A DNA stretch of 64,000 nucleotides from Virgisporangium ochraceum (GTDB taxonomy: Bacteria > Actinomycetota > Actinomycetes > Mycobacteriales > Micromonosporaceae). The number at the start of each line of letters is the position of its first letter. Within the stretch, counting starts at the first letter, position 1. The DNA lies in the NCBI RefSeq assembly GCF_016863655.1, contig NZ_BOPH01000072.1, forward strand, positions 1 to 64,000. Direction: 5' to 3'. Below the pieces are notes generated by a model. That model saw only the letters and a list, made by a program, of their open reading frames with translations, was not told the origin of the DNA and made no database searches. Made by a program: the position numbers and the translations under genes. Shown here piece after piece: positions 9,405 through 17,162 of the stretch.

Positions 9405-10328
9405 ATGAGCATCAGTACACCGCAGAGCGGCGGATCGCGCCGGCCTTCGGCCACCAAAGCCACCGCTGGCGGCAAGCCGAACCTGGAGAAGAAGGAAGAG
9501 TCGGCCGGCTCTACCCCGTCGAAGGCCGCTTCGAAGGCCGCTTCGAAGTCGGCCTCCAAGGCAGCTTCAAAGGCCGCCGGACGGACGGCGAGTGCCACGA
9601 AGGCCGGGGCCAAGGCCGCCTCTTCCCGTCCCGCCGCCAAGGCCGGCGCCGGTGCCCGTCCCGCCGCCAAGGGTGGCGGCCGTCGGCCGCTCGCGCCGGT
9701 CAAGGTGAGCCAGGGTCGCAACTGGGGTCCGATCGCCATGTTCGCCGCGGTGATCCTCGTCGCCGTCGGCATCATCGGCTACGCCGGGTGGCGCGTGTAC
9801 GAGAGCGCGCTCACGGTGTCCGACCGGGTGGGCGCGATCGACGGCGCGGTGAACTTCCGCAAGTCGCAGCCCGACCTGGTGAAGGCCGCTCAGCACCAGT
9901 CCGGGCCGATCAAGTACGAGCAGAACCCGCCCGTCGCCGGCAAGCACAACGCCGACTGGCAGAACTGCATGGGCGAGGTCTACGACGCGCCGATCGCGAG
10001 CGAGCACGCCGTGCACAGCATGGAGCACGGTGCCGTCTGGCTGGTCTACAACCCGGCCAAGGTCGACGCCGCGCAGAAGGAAGCCCTTGCCGGCAAGGTC
10101 CGCGGCAAGGAGTACGCGCTGATGAGCCCGATGGAGAACCTCGACACCACCGTGTCGGTGCAGGCGTGGGGCTTCCAGTTGAAGACCGACAACCCGTCCG
10201 ACAAGCGCATCGACGAGTTCATCAAGGCCACGCGCAAGAACGCGGGTGTCGAGCAGGCGCAGTGCTCCGGTGGCATCACCGAGACCGGCACCACCCCGCG
10301 CGACCTCCAGCAGCAGACGGGCGGCTGA
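9405..10328 (+). CDS. DUF3105 membrane protein with Lys/Ala-rich cytoplasmic tail
   Basis: A 307-aa protein of unknown role. The first 100 residues are a low-complexity tail of SKAA-type repeats. A single membrane helix follows (about residues 105-127, IAMFAAVILVAVGIIGYAGW), and the DUF3105 domain lies outside the membrane with conserved HNADWQNCMGEVYDAPI and EHAVHSMEHGAVWLVYNP stretches. The His and Cys residues there suggest metal or copper handling, but that is inference. I start it at ATG 9405; a TTG at 9375 is upstream in frame. It overlaps the DUF305 gene by one base (TGATG), so the two are coupled. Confidence 0.85.
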   Translation: MSISTPQSGGSRRPSATKATAGGKPNLEKKEESAGSTPSKAASKAASKSASKAASKAAGRTASATKAGAKAASSRPAAKAGAGARPAAKGGGRRPLAPVKVSQGRNWGPIAMFAAVILVAVGIIGYAGWRVYESALTVSDRVGAIDGAVNFRKSQPDLVKAAQHQSGPIKYEQNPPVAGKHNADWQNCMGEVYDAPIASEHAVHSMEHGAVWLVYNPAKVDAAQKEALAGKVRGKEYALMSPMENLDTTVSVQAWGFQLKTDNPSDKRIDEFIKATRKNAGVEQAQCSGGITETGTTPRDLQQQTGG

Positions 10329-10993
10329 TGGTCGTCGACGACGACCTCGACGTCGACGAGCGTGTGACGCGGCCGTTGGGTTGGTCGCGTCGCGCGCTCG
10401 TCGCGTTTGGCGTACTCGGCGCGGTGGCCCTGCTCGCGGCGGGCTTCCTCGCCGGCCAGTGGGCGCCGATCCTGACCGCTCCGGGCGACGACTCCGCCGA
10501 GGCCGGCTTCGCGCGGGACATGTCGACCCATCACCGCCAGGCCGTCCACATGGGGATGGTCGAGTACGACCGTGGCCAGGACTCCACGGTGCGCCGGATC
10601 GGGTACGACATCGCCACCACCCAGCAGTACCAGGTGGGCGTGATGGAGGGCTGGCTCGAAGACTGGCGCCTCCCGTCGACCACCGACCGCGCGCCGATGG
10701 CCTGGGTCCCCGGCGGCAGGCAGATGCTCCAGCCCGACGGCCGCATGCCCGGTCTGGCCAGCCGAGACGACCTGGCGCGGCTCGAGGCCGCTTCCGGCAA
10801 GGACGCCGACATCCTGTTCTGCCAGCTGATGCTGCGCCACCACCTGGGCGGCATCCACATGATCGACGCCGTCCTCGACGCCTCGGACGATGACCGGGTA
10901 CGGCCGCTGGCCGAACAGATGCGGCAGGCGCAGCAGGGGGAGATCGAGGCGCTGCGGGAGCTGTTGAAGGTTCTTGGGGCTGAGCCGCTGTAG
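10328..10993 (+). CDS. DUF305 domain protein, membrane-anchored
   Basis: A 221-aa protein with an N-terminal membrane anchor (about residues 22-46) and an extracytoplasmic DUF305 four-helix domain of the ferritin-like type. Two histidine motifs, MSTHHRQAVHMGM and LMLRHHLGGIHMI, are the family's presumed metal-binding sites. DUF305 and DUF3105 genes are often paired in actinobacteria. Start ATG 10328 overlaps the previous stop. Confidence 0.88.
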   Translation: MVVDDDLDVDERVTRPLGWSRRALVAFGVLGAVALLAAGFLAGQWAPILTAPGDDSAEAGFARDMSTHHRQAVHMGMVEYDRGQDSTVRRIGYDIATTQQYQVGVMEGWLEDWRLPSTTDRAPMAWVPGGRQMLQPDGRMPGLASRDDLARLEAASGKDADILFCQLMLRHHLGGIHMIDAVLDASDDDRVRPLAEQMRQAQQGEIEALRELLKVLGAEPL

Positions 10994-10997
10994 GTCC

Positions 10998-11046
10998 GCG
11001 CGGCCTTCCCCGCGCGGCCTCCCCTTGCGCGGCCTTCCCCGCGCGG
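10998..11046. repeat. Short GC-rich tandem repeat
   Basis: Three consecutive 14-15-bp copies of GCGCGGCCTTCCCC (10998-11011, 11012-11026 with small changes, 11027-11040) plus a GCGCGG remnant, just after the DUF305 stop. The copies can pair with the GCGCGG flanks and may serve as a terminator. Confidence 0.7.
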
Positions 11047-11128
11047 AGCGCGGTGGGTAACCCGGAGGCGGGTGCTGTTGGGGCTCTGCTATGGTTCTGT
11101 GGTCGCACGGACTGGATCTGGCGATTTG

Positions 11129-11200
11129 GCCCCCGTAGCTCAGGGGATAGAGCACCGCCCTCCGGAGGCGGGAGCGCAGGTTCGAATCCTGCCGGGGGCA
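11129..11200 (+). tRNA. tRNA-Arg (anticodon CCG)
   Basis: A full cloverleaf: acceptor GCCCCCG pairs with CGGGGGC, the D arm contains AGCTCAGGGGATAGAGC, and the anticodon stem CCGCC/GGCGG holds the loop CTCCGGA with anticodon CCG (reads CGG). The T arm contains GGTTCGAATCC, and the discriminator is A. CCA is not encoded. Its 3' half is the attachment site of the element that follows. Confidence 0.97.
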
Positions 11201-11201
11201 C
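11160..11201 (+). repeat. attL: 42-bp direct repeat in the tRNA-Arg 3' half
   Basis: Identical over 42 bp to 26591-26632. It starts in the anticodon loop, runs through the T arm and acceptor and ends one base beyond the discriminator, so integration left the tRNA intact. Confidence 0.95.
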
Positions 11202-11209
11202 CCAAGCGA

Positions 11210-11246
11210 AAGGCCCACTACCAGGGGAAACTCTGTGGTGGGCCTT
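11210..11246 (+). terminator. Intrinsic terminator after tRNA-Arg
   Basis: AAGGCCCAC (11210-11218) pairs perfectly with GTGGGCCTT (11238-11246), followed by CTTC. It lies 10 nt after the tRNA and just inside the element. Confidence 0.75.
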
Positions 11247-11342
11247 CTTCGTATGTCCGGCTGTGCTCGCCCAGATCTGGCTGTTTACGGGTGTCCACGC
11301 CAAATACGCGCGCAAGTTTTGGCGCGGCTAGCCTTGGCGACC

Positions 11343-11999
11343 ATGGTCGAGACGCCGAGGTCGCAGTACGCGCAGATCGCTTCCGAACTGCGGGCGCGCA
11401 TCGACGACGGCAGGTACCCGCCGGGTTCGTCGCTGCCGAGCGAGACCCGGCTGGCTGAGGAGTTCGGGGTCACCCGGGTCACGATCAACAAGGCACTGAC
11501 CCTGTTGCGGACGTCCGGCGATGTGAAGGTGCGACGTGGCGCCGACACGCGGGTTCGGAGCCTGCCTCGGATCACGCGGGAGGCCGGGCAACCCGACGGT
11601 CTCGAATCGAGGTATCGCGAGATCGGCCAGGTGTCCGCTCCCCCGGCTGTAGCTTCGACGTTGCGGCTCGGCGAGGGTTCGCCGGTGCTGGTGCGACGGA
11701 TGCTCATGCTCGCCGGCGGCGAGCCGGTACAGATCTCGGATTCGTACTACCGGTGGTCGACCGACGAGGCGCTCTTGCGGGAAGACGTCGACCCGCGCTC
11801 GCGGCTGGCACCAGTGCGCTTCGCCGAAGACGTGACGGTCCGCGTGCCCGACGAGGCCGAGCAGCGAACGTTGGAGCTGGAAGCGTTTCAGACCGTGGTC
11901 GAGATCTGGGGCGTCGCCTACGCGGCCGAGGACGTGCCGGTCGAGGTGCGCGTCCAGGTGATGCCGAGCCACCTATGGAAGCTCAAGTACCGGTGGTGA
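11343..11999 (+). CDS. GntR/HutC-family transcriptional regulator (UTRA domain)
   Basis: 218 aa. The winged helix lies at about residues 5-70 (YAQIASELRARIDDGRYPPG, then LPSETRLAEEFGVTRVTINKAL), followed by a UTRA ligand domain (SPVLVRRMLMLAGGEPVQIS). In AICEs such KorSA-like regulators repress transfer and excision genes. ATG 11343 is chosen because the helix starts a few residues in; the open frame extends upstream to 11235 without a better signal. It is the first gene inside attL. Its 3' end overlaps the next, opposite gene by 17 bp. A candidate operator is CGTCTAGACG, found three times in the element. Confidence 0.88.
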   Translation: MVETPRSQYAQIASELRARIDDGRYPPGSSLPSETRLAEEFGVTRVTINKALTLLRTSGDVKVRRGADTRVRSLPRITREAGQPDGLESRYREIGQVSAPPAVASTLRLGEGSPVLVRRMLMLAGGEPVQISDSYYRWSTDEALLREDVDPRSRLAPVRFAEDVTVRVPDEAEQRTLELEAFQTVVEIWGVAYAAEDVPVEVRVQVMPSHLWKLKYRW

Positions 12000-12330
12000 C
12001 TTGGCCTTGAGCGTCGCACTCGGCCAACTTGGGGCACGGGAAGACGCGTGGCGGCAGGCCCGGAAGCACATCGTGGCCGCGCCGTTGGCAGACGCGGCAC
12101 CTCGTGGCCGAGCCGAGGGTCCAGGCCACAAAGCGGCGGTACAGAAGTGCAGGGCTCGGCGTTCCGAGGTCGACGGCGGCCACCATCGACAGGGTGGCGA
12201 GCAGTCTGGAGAGCACGTCCGGGTCTTCCTTGTGAATATCCCGTAGTTGCCGTCGGGCTGGCGGGCACGGCCAGTTCTCGCCATCGATCCGGCATGTCCA
12301 CTCGGGACGTTGAACGCGGTGTTGGCTCAT
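11983..12330 (-). CDS. Small Cys-containing AICE protein, unknown function
   Basis: 115 aa starting MSQHRVQRPEWTCRIDGENW at ATG 12330. The pattern RPEWxCxxDGxxWPCPPARxxL recurs in small proteins of streptomycete and micromonosporal elements, often filed as flavin reductase without evidence. A second cysteine pair (CRVCQRRGH) and CPKLAEC near the end suggest a zinc-binding protein. It is convergent with the GntR gene and divergent from the XRE gene at 12527. No function can be assigned. Confidence 0.6.
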   Translation of the reverse strand: MSQHRVQRPEWTCRIDGENWPCPPARRQLRDIHKEDPDVLSRLLATLSMVAAVDLGTPSPALLYRRFVAWTLGSATRCRVCQRRGHDVLPGLPPRVFPCPKLAECDAQGQVTTGT

Positions 12331-12466
12331 GACGGACGGCGATCGCAGGTCCAGCCGCCGCATTCCGGACACCATCGCGACTTCACTTTGAAGGCGAACA
12401 GACCGACGAGGAATCCGACCACGGCCACCACTACGTAGATCACTTCGCACTCCCTTGATCACTATG

Positions 12467-12484
12467 TGCATCATTCACGATGCA
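12467..12484. promoter_or_regulatory. Inverted GATGCA half-sites upstream of XRE gene 1
   Basis: TGCATC (12467-12472) and GATGCA (12479-12484) are inverted with a 6-bp spacer. The same half-site occurs upstream of the second XRE gene (14099-14115), so it may be an XRE operator. Confidence 0.35.
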
Positions 12485-12488
12485 TACT

Positions 12489-12498
12489 CGTCTAGACG
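12489..12498. promoter_or_regulatory. CGTCTAGACG palindrome, copy A (candidate GntR operator)
   Basis: A perfect 10-bp palindrome 29 bp before the XRE start at 12527. Two more identical copies precede other regulator genes of the element. Confidence 0.5.
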
Positions 12499-12526
12499 TC
12501 CAGACAGCGCAAGTGAGGTGAGCGAC

Positions 12527-13423
12527 TTGAACTCGGCAGACGCGTCACGGAAACTGCGTCGCGTGCCGCCCAAGCCGCAACGCCGAACGCCCACCGTCCG
12601 TGGGCGTCAACTCGGGATCGAGTTGAAGCGGCTTCGCGTCGCGGCGGGGATGACGGCCGATCAGGTCGCCGACGAGATTGGTTGCTCGCAGGGCAAGGTC
12701 TCCCGGATCGAACTGGCGCAGACCGGCGTCAGCAAAGGCGATCTGTTCCTGATGCTGGCGCTGTATGGCGTCACGAAGCAGGAACAACAAGACCAGTTCT
12801 GGCGGCTCGCGCGGGAGGCCCGTGGCCGAGGATGGTGGGAGGACTACCGCGACATCATTGCGAGCAGCCTCAGCACCTACATCGCGTTCGAAGCCGAGGC
12901 ATCCGAGCTGCATACGTGGTCGTGGGGAACGATAAACGGCCTCTTGCAGACCGAGGCGTACGCGCGGGCGACCTTCACGGGTGAGCCGGCCGGCCGCAAC
13001 CGCACCAGCAACGAGGTCTCCAAGCTTGTGGAAGCCCGGCTGTCGCGGCAACAGCGGCTCGCGGACGGAGCCTTGAAGCTCTGGGCGGTGTTGGACGAGT
13101 CCCTACTGCGCCGACCCATCGGCGGCCACGCCGTTCTCAGGGATCAGCTCGACTACCTGCTCGCACCACCGGCGAACGTGACAATCCAGGTTCTCGAACA
13201 GCAGACGATCTGGCACGCCGGGCTCAATGGCGCGTTCACGGTCATGGATTTTCCCGGCCATCCCAGCGTGGTGTTCGTGGAGACGTTGACGGGTGACCTC
13301 GACGTCGAGGGCGAGGACGACGTGGCGCGCTTTACGCTTGCGTTCGACTACCTTCGCGCGGAAGCGGTGGGGGTACAGGCGTCGCGCGACATCATCGCCC
13401 GCGCCCGGGATGAATGCGAGTAG
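12527..13423 (+). CDS. XRE-family regulator with DUF5753 domain (1)
   Basis: About 298 aa. The helix-turn-helix lies at about residues 25-80 (LGIELKRLRVAAGMTADQVA, then DEIGCSQGKVSRIELAQ). The C-terminal DUF5753 sensor-like domain contains the family marks WWEDYRD, LLQTEAYARA, DESLLRRP and IQVLEQQTIWHAG. Such genes work with a small DUF397 partner, which follows 13 bp downstream. TTG 12527 has a GAGGTGAG ribosome site; GTG 12518 is the in-frame alternative. A CGTCTAGACG palindrome and GATGCA half-sites lie directly upstream. Confidence 0.88.
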   Translation: MNSADASRKLRRVPPKPQRRTPTVRGRQLGIELKRLRVAAGMTADQVADEIGCSQGKVSRIELAQTGVSKGDLFLMLALYGVTKQEQQDQFWRLAREARGRGWWEDYRDIIASSLSTYIAFEAEASELHTWSWGTINGLLQTEAYARATFTGEPAGRNRTSNEVSKLVEARLSRQQRLADGALKLWAVLDESLLRRPIGGHAVLRDQLDYLLAPPANVTIQVLEQQTIWHAGLNGAFTVMDFPGHPSVVFVETLTGDLDVEGEDDVARFTLAFDYLRAEAVGVQASRDIIARARDECE

Positions 13424-13436
13424 AGGACGGTCCACG

Positions 13437-13646
13437 GTGAACCTGAGCGATGCCACGTGGCGCAAGAGCAGCCGGAGCAGCGGAGGCGGCAACGGCGATT
13501 GCGTGGAGGTCGCCATCGGTTCGGATTCAGTCATGGTCCGGGACTCAAAGCAGCCGAGCGGACCAGTTCTGGCGTTCACCCCGGCGCAGTGGCAGGCTTT
13601 CATCACTGCGGTCTGCCACGAACAATTACCGCCCACCGGGCGCTGA
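13437..13646 (+). CDS. DUF397 small protein
   Basis: 69 aa starting GTG 13437 behind AGAGGACGG. It carries the family pattern at the N-terminus (NLSDATWRKSSRSSGG), then GDCVEVA, VMVRDSKQPSGPVLAFTPAQW and an FITAV end. DUF397 proteins are partners of XRE/DUF5753 regulators in actinomycete differentiation pairs of the WhiJ type. Here it immediately follows such a regulator and probably modulates it. A longer in-frame start at ATG 13410 overlaps the upstream gene. Confidence 0.9.
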   Translation: MNLSDATWRKSSRSSGGGNGDCVEVAIGSDSVMVRDSKQPSGPVLAFTPAQWQAFITAVCHEQLPPTGR

Positions 13647-13845
13647 TACCGAGCGATACCACCGTGATCATCCGCAATAGGCTGGACCAATCGTTATCAA
13701 TACGGTACCGGCCACGCCTACCCGGGCCTATTGCACTTCGAAGGTCTTGACACTCTTGTCCGATCCGCGGATCCTGCGGAGCAGGGCGGAGTCACCTGAT
13801 CCATCTCTCTCAAATGGAGAGGTGTAGGTCAGGAAGGGACCCTCG

Positions 13846-14037
13846 TTGAACGCGTCGATCCGCATGCTGTGGTTGACCATTTTCGCCCTTGCGAGCCTCG
13901 TGCTCGCCATCGTGTGCGGCGTCTTGGCTTGGGCCAAGAACAAGGATCTGCAATCGGCCGCTGTCGCCGGCGGCGCCACCTTCGCCGGCGCACTGACGTT
14001 GCTGTTCGCGGCTGCCACCTTCGTCGAACAGCCGTAA
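13846..14037 (+). CDS. Small two-helix membrane protein
   Basis: 63 aa with two hydrophobic segments (LWLTIFALASLVLAIVCGVL and AAVAGGATFAGALTLLFAAA) separated by AKNKDLQ. The start is TTG 13846, supported by an AGGAAGGGA site 6 nt upstream. Small membrane proteins (Spd type) of AICEs help spread of DNA in the mycelium, but this one lies outside the transfer operon, so the role is unknown. Confidence 0.55.
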   Translation: MNASIRMLWLTIFALASLVLAIVCGVLAWAKNKDLQSAAVAGGATFAGALTLLFAAATFVEQP

Positions 14038-14073
14038 TCGTGGGCGGCGCGTCAACCCCTTGCGCCGACTACA

Positions 14074-14083
14074 CGTCTAGACG
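14074..14083. promoter_or_regulatory. CGTCTAGACG palindrome, copy B
   Basis: The same perfect 10-bp palindrome as at 12489 and 21937, 55 bp before XRE gene 2. Confidence 0.5.
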
Positions 14084-14098
14084 ACTATGCATTGCGAG

Positions 14099-14115
14099 TG
14101 ATGCAGCTTGCATCA
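14099..14115. promoter_or_regulatory. 17-bp perfect palindrome upstream of XRE gene 2
   Basis: TGATGCA-GCT-TGCATCA, 22 bp before the start. It has the same GATGCA/TGCATC half-sites as 12467-12484, suggesting binding by one of the XRE proteins. Confidence 0.45.
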
Positions 14116-14137
14116 TGAACATGCCTGGGGAGAGTCG

Positions 14138-14989
14138 ATGTCAGTTAGAGGGACGACGGTTGCACGGCGGCAGCTTGGACGGTGGCTACGGCAGTTGCGC
14201 ACCACGGTCGGCAAGACCGAGGCCGACGTCGAGGCGGCGAACCTCGCGTCTCGCGTGAAGCTGTGGCGGATCGAAACCGGCAAGGGTGAAGTCAAGTTCG
14301 CCGACGTTCGGGCGCTGTGCTGGCTTTACGGTGCCGACAGCCTGACGACAGACGCTCTCGCCAACCTCGCCCAGGCGACCAGGGGTCACGGATGGTGGGA
14401 AGACTTCCGGTCCACGCCACCCCGCTACGCTTTGCGCTCTGGGTTGGAGCCCATAGCGGACAGCATCGACGCCTACGAGCCGGAACGGGTGCACCCGCTT
14501 CTTCAGACTCCTGACTACATGCGGGCTCTGTACCTGGTGTCCCGTCCTGAGGCCGATCAGATGGCGGTGCGGGAGTACGTCCACCTCGAACGGGAACGTC
14601 AGCGGGCGCTGCTGACCCGAACTCCGCCACCACGGCTGACGGTGGTACTCGGAGAGGCCGCTCTGGCGCGCTCGGTCGGCGGAGCCGACGTCATGGACGA
14701 ACAGATCGCCCACCTTCAGGACCTTGCCCTGGAACTCCCGCTCGTCGACATCCGAATCTTGCCCTTGCAAGCCGGTGCTCACCCGGCCATCCACGGAGGG
14801 GCGTTTGGCATCCTCGGGTTTCCGGCGGCGGAGGATCCTGCGGTGGTTCATATCGAAGCCCAAACCGGGGCTCGCTACCTCGAACGGCTGGCCGAGGTCA
14901 CCGAGTACCGCCGCGTCTTCACTCACATCTACGCGCAAGCGGTCTCCATCAACGAGTTCCGAGGCAGGCACACCGACGGGCCTGGCTGA
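14138..14989 (+). CDS. XRE-family regulator with DUF5753 domain (2)
   Basis: 283 aa. The N-terminal helix-turn-helix (RQLGRWLRQLRTTVGKTEAD, then VKLWRIETGKGEVKFADVRA) is followed by DUF5753 marks WWEDFRS, LLQTPDYMRALYL, LGEAALARSVGG and IRILPLQAGAHPAI. ATG 14138 has GGGGAGAG upstream; a TTG at 14108 is possible. It is a divergent paralogue of the regulator at 12527, without its own DUF397 gene, and it converges on the integrase gene. Confidence 0.88.
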   Translation: MSVRGTTVARRQLGRWLRQLRTTVGKTEADVEAANLASRVKLWRIETGKGEVKFADVRALCWLYGADSLTTDALANLAQATRGHGWWEDFRSTPPRYALRSGLEPIADSIDAYEPERVHPLLQTPDYMRALYLVSRPEADQMAVREYVHLERERQRALLTRTPPPRLTVVLGEAALARSVGGADVMDEQIAHLQDLALELPLVDIRILPLQAGAHPAIHGGAFGILGFPAAEDPAVVHIEAQTGARYLERLAEVTEYRRVFTHIYAQAVSINEFRGRHTDGPG

Positions 14990-15011
14990 ACGACTCGCGT
15001 CAGCCAGGCCC
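14978..15011. terminator. Bidirectional terminator between XRE gene 2 and integrase
   Basis: GGGCCTGGCTGA (14978-14989, includes the XRE stop) and TCAGCCAGGCCC (15000-15011) form a perfect 12-bp stem with a 10-nt loop between convergent genes. Confidence 0.8.
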
Positions 15012-15025
15012 GTACGGTGGTCGGC

Positions 15026-16390
15026 TCAGTGGCCGAGGGCTCGGTCGATCCGCTGTCGTAGCGCCTCGCCGCTCCCGTCGAGGCACTTGGCGTAGATCTT
15101 GTGAAGGATCTCGACGGAGTGACCGGCCCACTCCGCGACGTCGGCTGAGGGAATGCCGCCGTTCAGCCAGGTGGAGACAGCAGCATGCCGGAGGTCGTAC
15201 GGCGTACGGGCCAGAGGCGATGCAGCCACCCGATCGATGAACGTGTCGGCCCGTGCGCGCTTCCACGCTCGGGTGATCGTAAGCTTCGGAAGCTCCGAGT
15301 CGTTGCGCTCGCCCACGAAGATCCGACCGTCCGGGGCGGTGCCGAACTCCGCGATGTGGGCATGCAAGAGGGCCGTCAACTCCGGTGGGCACGGCACGGT
15401 CCGGCTCTCGCCCCGCTCGCGCTGCTTGAGTTGACGCCGGTCGCGGTTCTCGCCGCTGTCCGTCCACTCCTTGCCCGCATGCGGCTCGGCGGTCTCCAAG
15501 TGCAGCTCGCCCCATCCACGTTCAGGTAACGAGAGGTTGTGCTTCTTCAGCGCCACTGCCTCTTCCGGACGCAGCGCGGCGAAGTAGAGGCAGCCGAAGA
15601 ACGCCACCAACCGCGGTCCGCTCCGTTGCTGATCCCGGACGGCATTGAGCACCGAACGGACCTGTAGCGGATTCGCCACCGACCGGCGGTCGACGGCCAG
15701 CACCGGCTTGGGCGGCTTCCACTTCAGCGCTGGTACCGGATTCTTCGACAGCAGCTCGCGTTCTACCGCGTACTCGATTGCCGTGTTGAAGATCTTCCGC
15801 TTGCGGCTGAGCACGCTCGGCGCGGCCTGAGCGCCGTCGAGCCGGCGGGTGAGGCCAGCGAGAACGGCTCGCAGGATGTCCGGCTTGCTCAAGGCCGAGA
15901 CGGGCCTGGTGTGCTTCTCCACCCACCGCAGCGCGGCGGCGACGTCGTCAGGCATGTTCGGGTCGTTGCGACGGTTGGTGTTGAAGCCCCACCGACACAG
16001 TGCCGAGCGGATCAGCTTGTCGTCGGGCTTGCCTCGGACGTTGGAGAACATGGCGGTGGTGACCGTCATCAGAGCCTCGGCGTGCGTGCGCCTGGTCGTG
16101 GCGGCCACGTCGGGCCACTTCATGTCCACGAACTCGCACGCGAACGTGTACCAGGGAACGTCCCTGGTAGTGCGCCGCTTCGAGACGGGCAGCCCCGACG
16201 CGATGTCGAACGCCTCGCCCTTCCTCGCGGCCGACACCAGCTCGGACCGGAAGCTCTCCGCAAGAGCCGACTGCTTGAAGGCTTCCCGCCACTGCTTCCC
16301 TGCGACTACCCATCGGACGTAGTAGCTGGTGCTTCGCGTGCCCTGGTAGACCTCGGTCTTCCAGATCCGGACGTCGAAAGTCGTCTCCAC
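15026..16390 (-). CDS. int: Tyrosine recombinase / integrase
   Basis: 454 aa; expected to recombine the element with the tRNA-Arg site. The N-terminal arm/SAM-like domain (FKQSALAESFRSELVSAAR) precedes the catalytic domain. The first catalytic Arg is in YFAALRPEEAVALKK (about residue 270). Box II reads RTPYDLRHAAVSTWL (about 395), with Tyr in place of the first His as in many AICE integrases. AEWAGHSVEILHKIYAKCLDG (about 415-435) holds the late His and the nucleophilic Tyr. It overlaps xis by 3 bp. It lies 3.9 kb from attL and faces it, with regulator genes in between, which is unusual. Confidence 0.94.
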   Translation of the reverse strand: METTFDVRIWKTEVYQGTRSTSYYVRWVVAGKQWREAFKQSALAESFRSELVSAARKGEAFDIASGLPVSKRRTTRDVPWYTFACEFVDMKWPDVAATTRRTHAEALMTVTTAMFSNVRGKPDDKLIRSALCRWGFNTNRRNDPNMPDDVAAALRWVEKHTRPVSALSKPDILRAVLAGLTRRLDGAQAAPSVLSRKRKIFNTAIEYAVERELLSKNPVPALKWKPPKPVLAVDRRSVANPLQVRSVLNAVRDQQRSGPRLVAFFGCLYFAALRPEEAVALKKHNLSLPERGWGELHLETAEPHAGKEWTDSGENRDRRQLKQRERGESRTVPCPPELTALLHAHIAEFGTAPDGRIFVGERNDSELPKLTITRAWKRARADTFIDRVAASPLARTPYDLRHAAVSTWLNGGIPSADVAEWAGHSVEILHKIYAKCLDGSGEALRQRIDRALGH

Positions 16391-16599
16391 TAGGCCGCGT
16401 CCTCCAAGCCCTCAAGCCACGACTCGTAGTCGTCGCGGCGGATGCGGAGGCCACCGTTCGGCAGCTTGATGCAGCGGGGTGCGCGGCGCTTGGCGCGCCA
16501 GTCGTAGAAGGTGGATCGGGCGATTTCGAGGTCGTCGCAGACCTCGGCGATCGTCAGGTGGTACCGGTCACGCTTGCGCTTCGCGTCATCTCGCTTCAT
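16390..16599 (-). CDS. xis: Excisionase-type helix-turn-helix protein
   Basis: 69 aa with a MerR/excisionase-like winged helix: YHLTIAEVCDDLEIARSTFY, then the wing KLPNGGLRIRRDDYESWLEGL. In tyrosine-integrase elements this protein bends the att DNA and directs excision. Its stop overlaps the integrase start, the standard xis-int coupling of AICEs. Confidence 0.88.
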   Translation of the reverse strand: MKRDDAKRKRDRYHLTIAEVCDDLEIARSTFYDWRAKRRAPRCIKLPNGGLRIRRDDYESWLEGLEDAA

Positions 16600-16867
16600 G
16601 TCGACCTCCCAGACGATCGACGACGGCCCGCAGCTCGGCGAGCGCGGCCGTCAGGTGGACCAGGGCGGCCTCGTCGCCGGGCGGGAGCGCGACGCGGAGC
16701 CGGATCTCGGCCAGCTCGCGGCCAGCGGGGTCGGCGACCCGGGTCAGTTCGCCGGTGGCGATTGGTACGCCGGCCGAACCAAGAGCCATCACGGCGACCG
16801 GCGCGGCTCGGTGCTCGCCGAGGGCGCATCCGGCGCCCAGGGCGCACCACTCGGGGTGGCGGCTCAT
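16586..16867 (-). CDS. Small AICE protein, DUF6907-like
   Basis: 93 aa starting MSRHPEWCALGAGCALGEHR at ATG 16867. It has a Cys/His-containing N-terminus, a beta-rich middle and an acidic helix ending LTAALAELRAVVDRLG. It resembles the small DUF6907-like proteins common beside AICE xis genes and is a possible distant relative of the 89-aa protein at 21544. It overlaps xis by 14 bp and the upstream gene by 4 bp, so it is part of the same message. Function unknown. Confidence 0.65.
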   Translation of the reverse strand: MSRHPEWCALGAGCALGEHRAAPVAVMALGSAGVPIATGELTRVADPAGRELAEIRLRVALPPGDEAALVHLTAALAELRAVVDRLGGRHEAR

Positions 16868-17112
16868 CGGGTGCCGTCCCGGTGAATGCGAGCCGCTTGG
16901 TTCCAGAGGTGGCGGCCGAGCCGGATGCGGATGCCGGTCGCGTTGCAGTGTCGGCAGAGCCGGCCGCGTGGGGTGCCGGGCCGGACACGGCCGAGGCCGT
17001 TGCAGCGACGGCACGGGCCGAACGGTGAGGCGGCGCAGAGCGCGGCGTAGCAGAGGGTGAAGAGAACGAAGGTCGGGCAGAGCAGGCTAGCGATCAAGGA
17101 CAGGGAGTCCAC
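16864..17112 (-). CDS. Membrane protein with two CxxC zinc motifs
   Basis: 82 aa. A hydrophobic N-terminal segment (SLIASLLCPTFVLFTLCYAA) is followed by CRRCNGLGRV and CRHCNATGIRIR, a DnaJ-like cysteine-rich pair that probably binds one zinc. Proteins of this form recur in actinomycete elements next to the translocase gene. GTG 17112 follows a GAGGAG site; the open frame continues upstream to 17151. Role in transfer is suggested only by position. Confidence 0.7.
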   Translation of the reverse strand: MDSLSLIASLLCPTFVLFTLCYAALCAASPFGPCRRCNGLGRVRPGTPRGRLCRHCNATGIRIRLGRHLWNQAARIHRDGTR

Positions 17113-17162
17113 GGAGTGCTCCTCAGCGAGGTTCGAGGTCGAAGGGCGCACCGGCGATAGAG

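Noticed and set aside
11983-12330. Flavin reductase annotation for the 115-aa AICE protein
   Set aside because: No flavin-reductase fold or motif is visible; the label seems to be inherited from databases.
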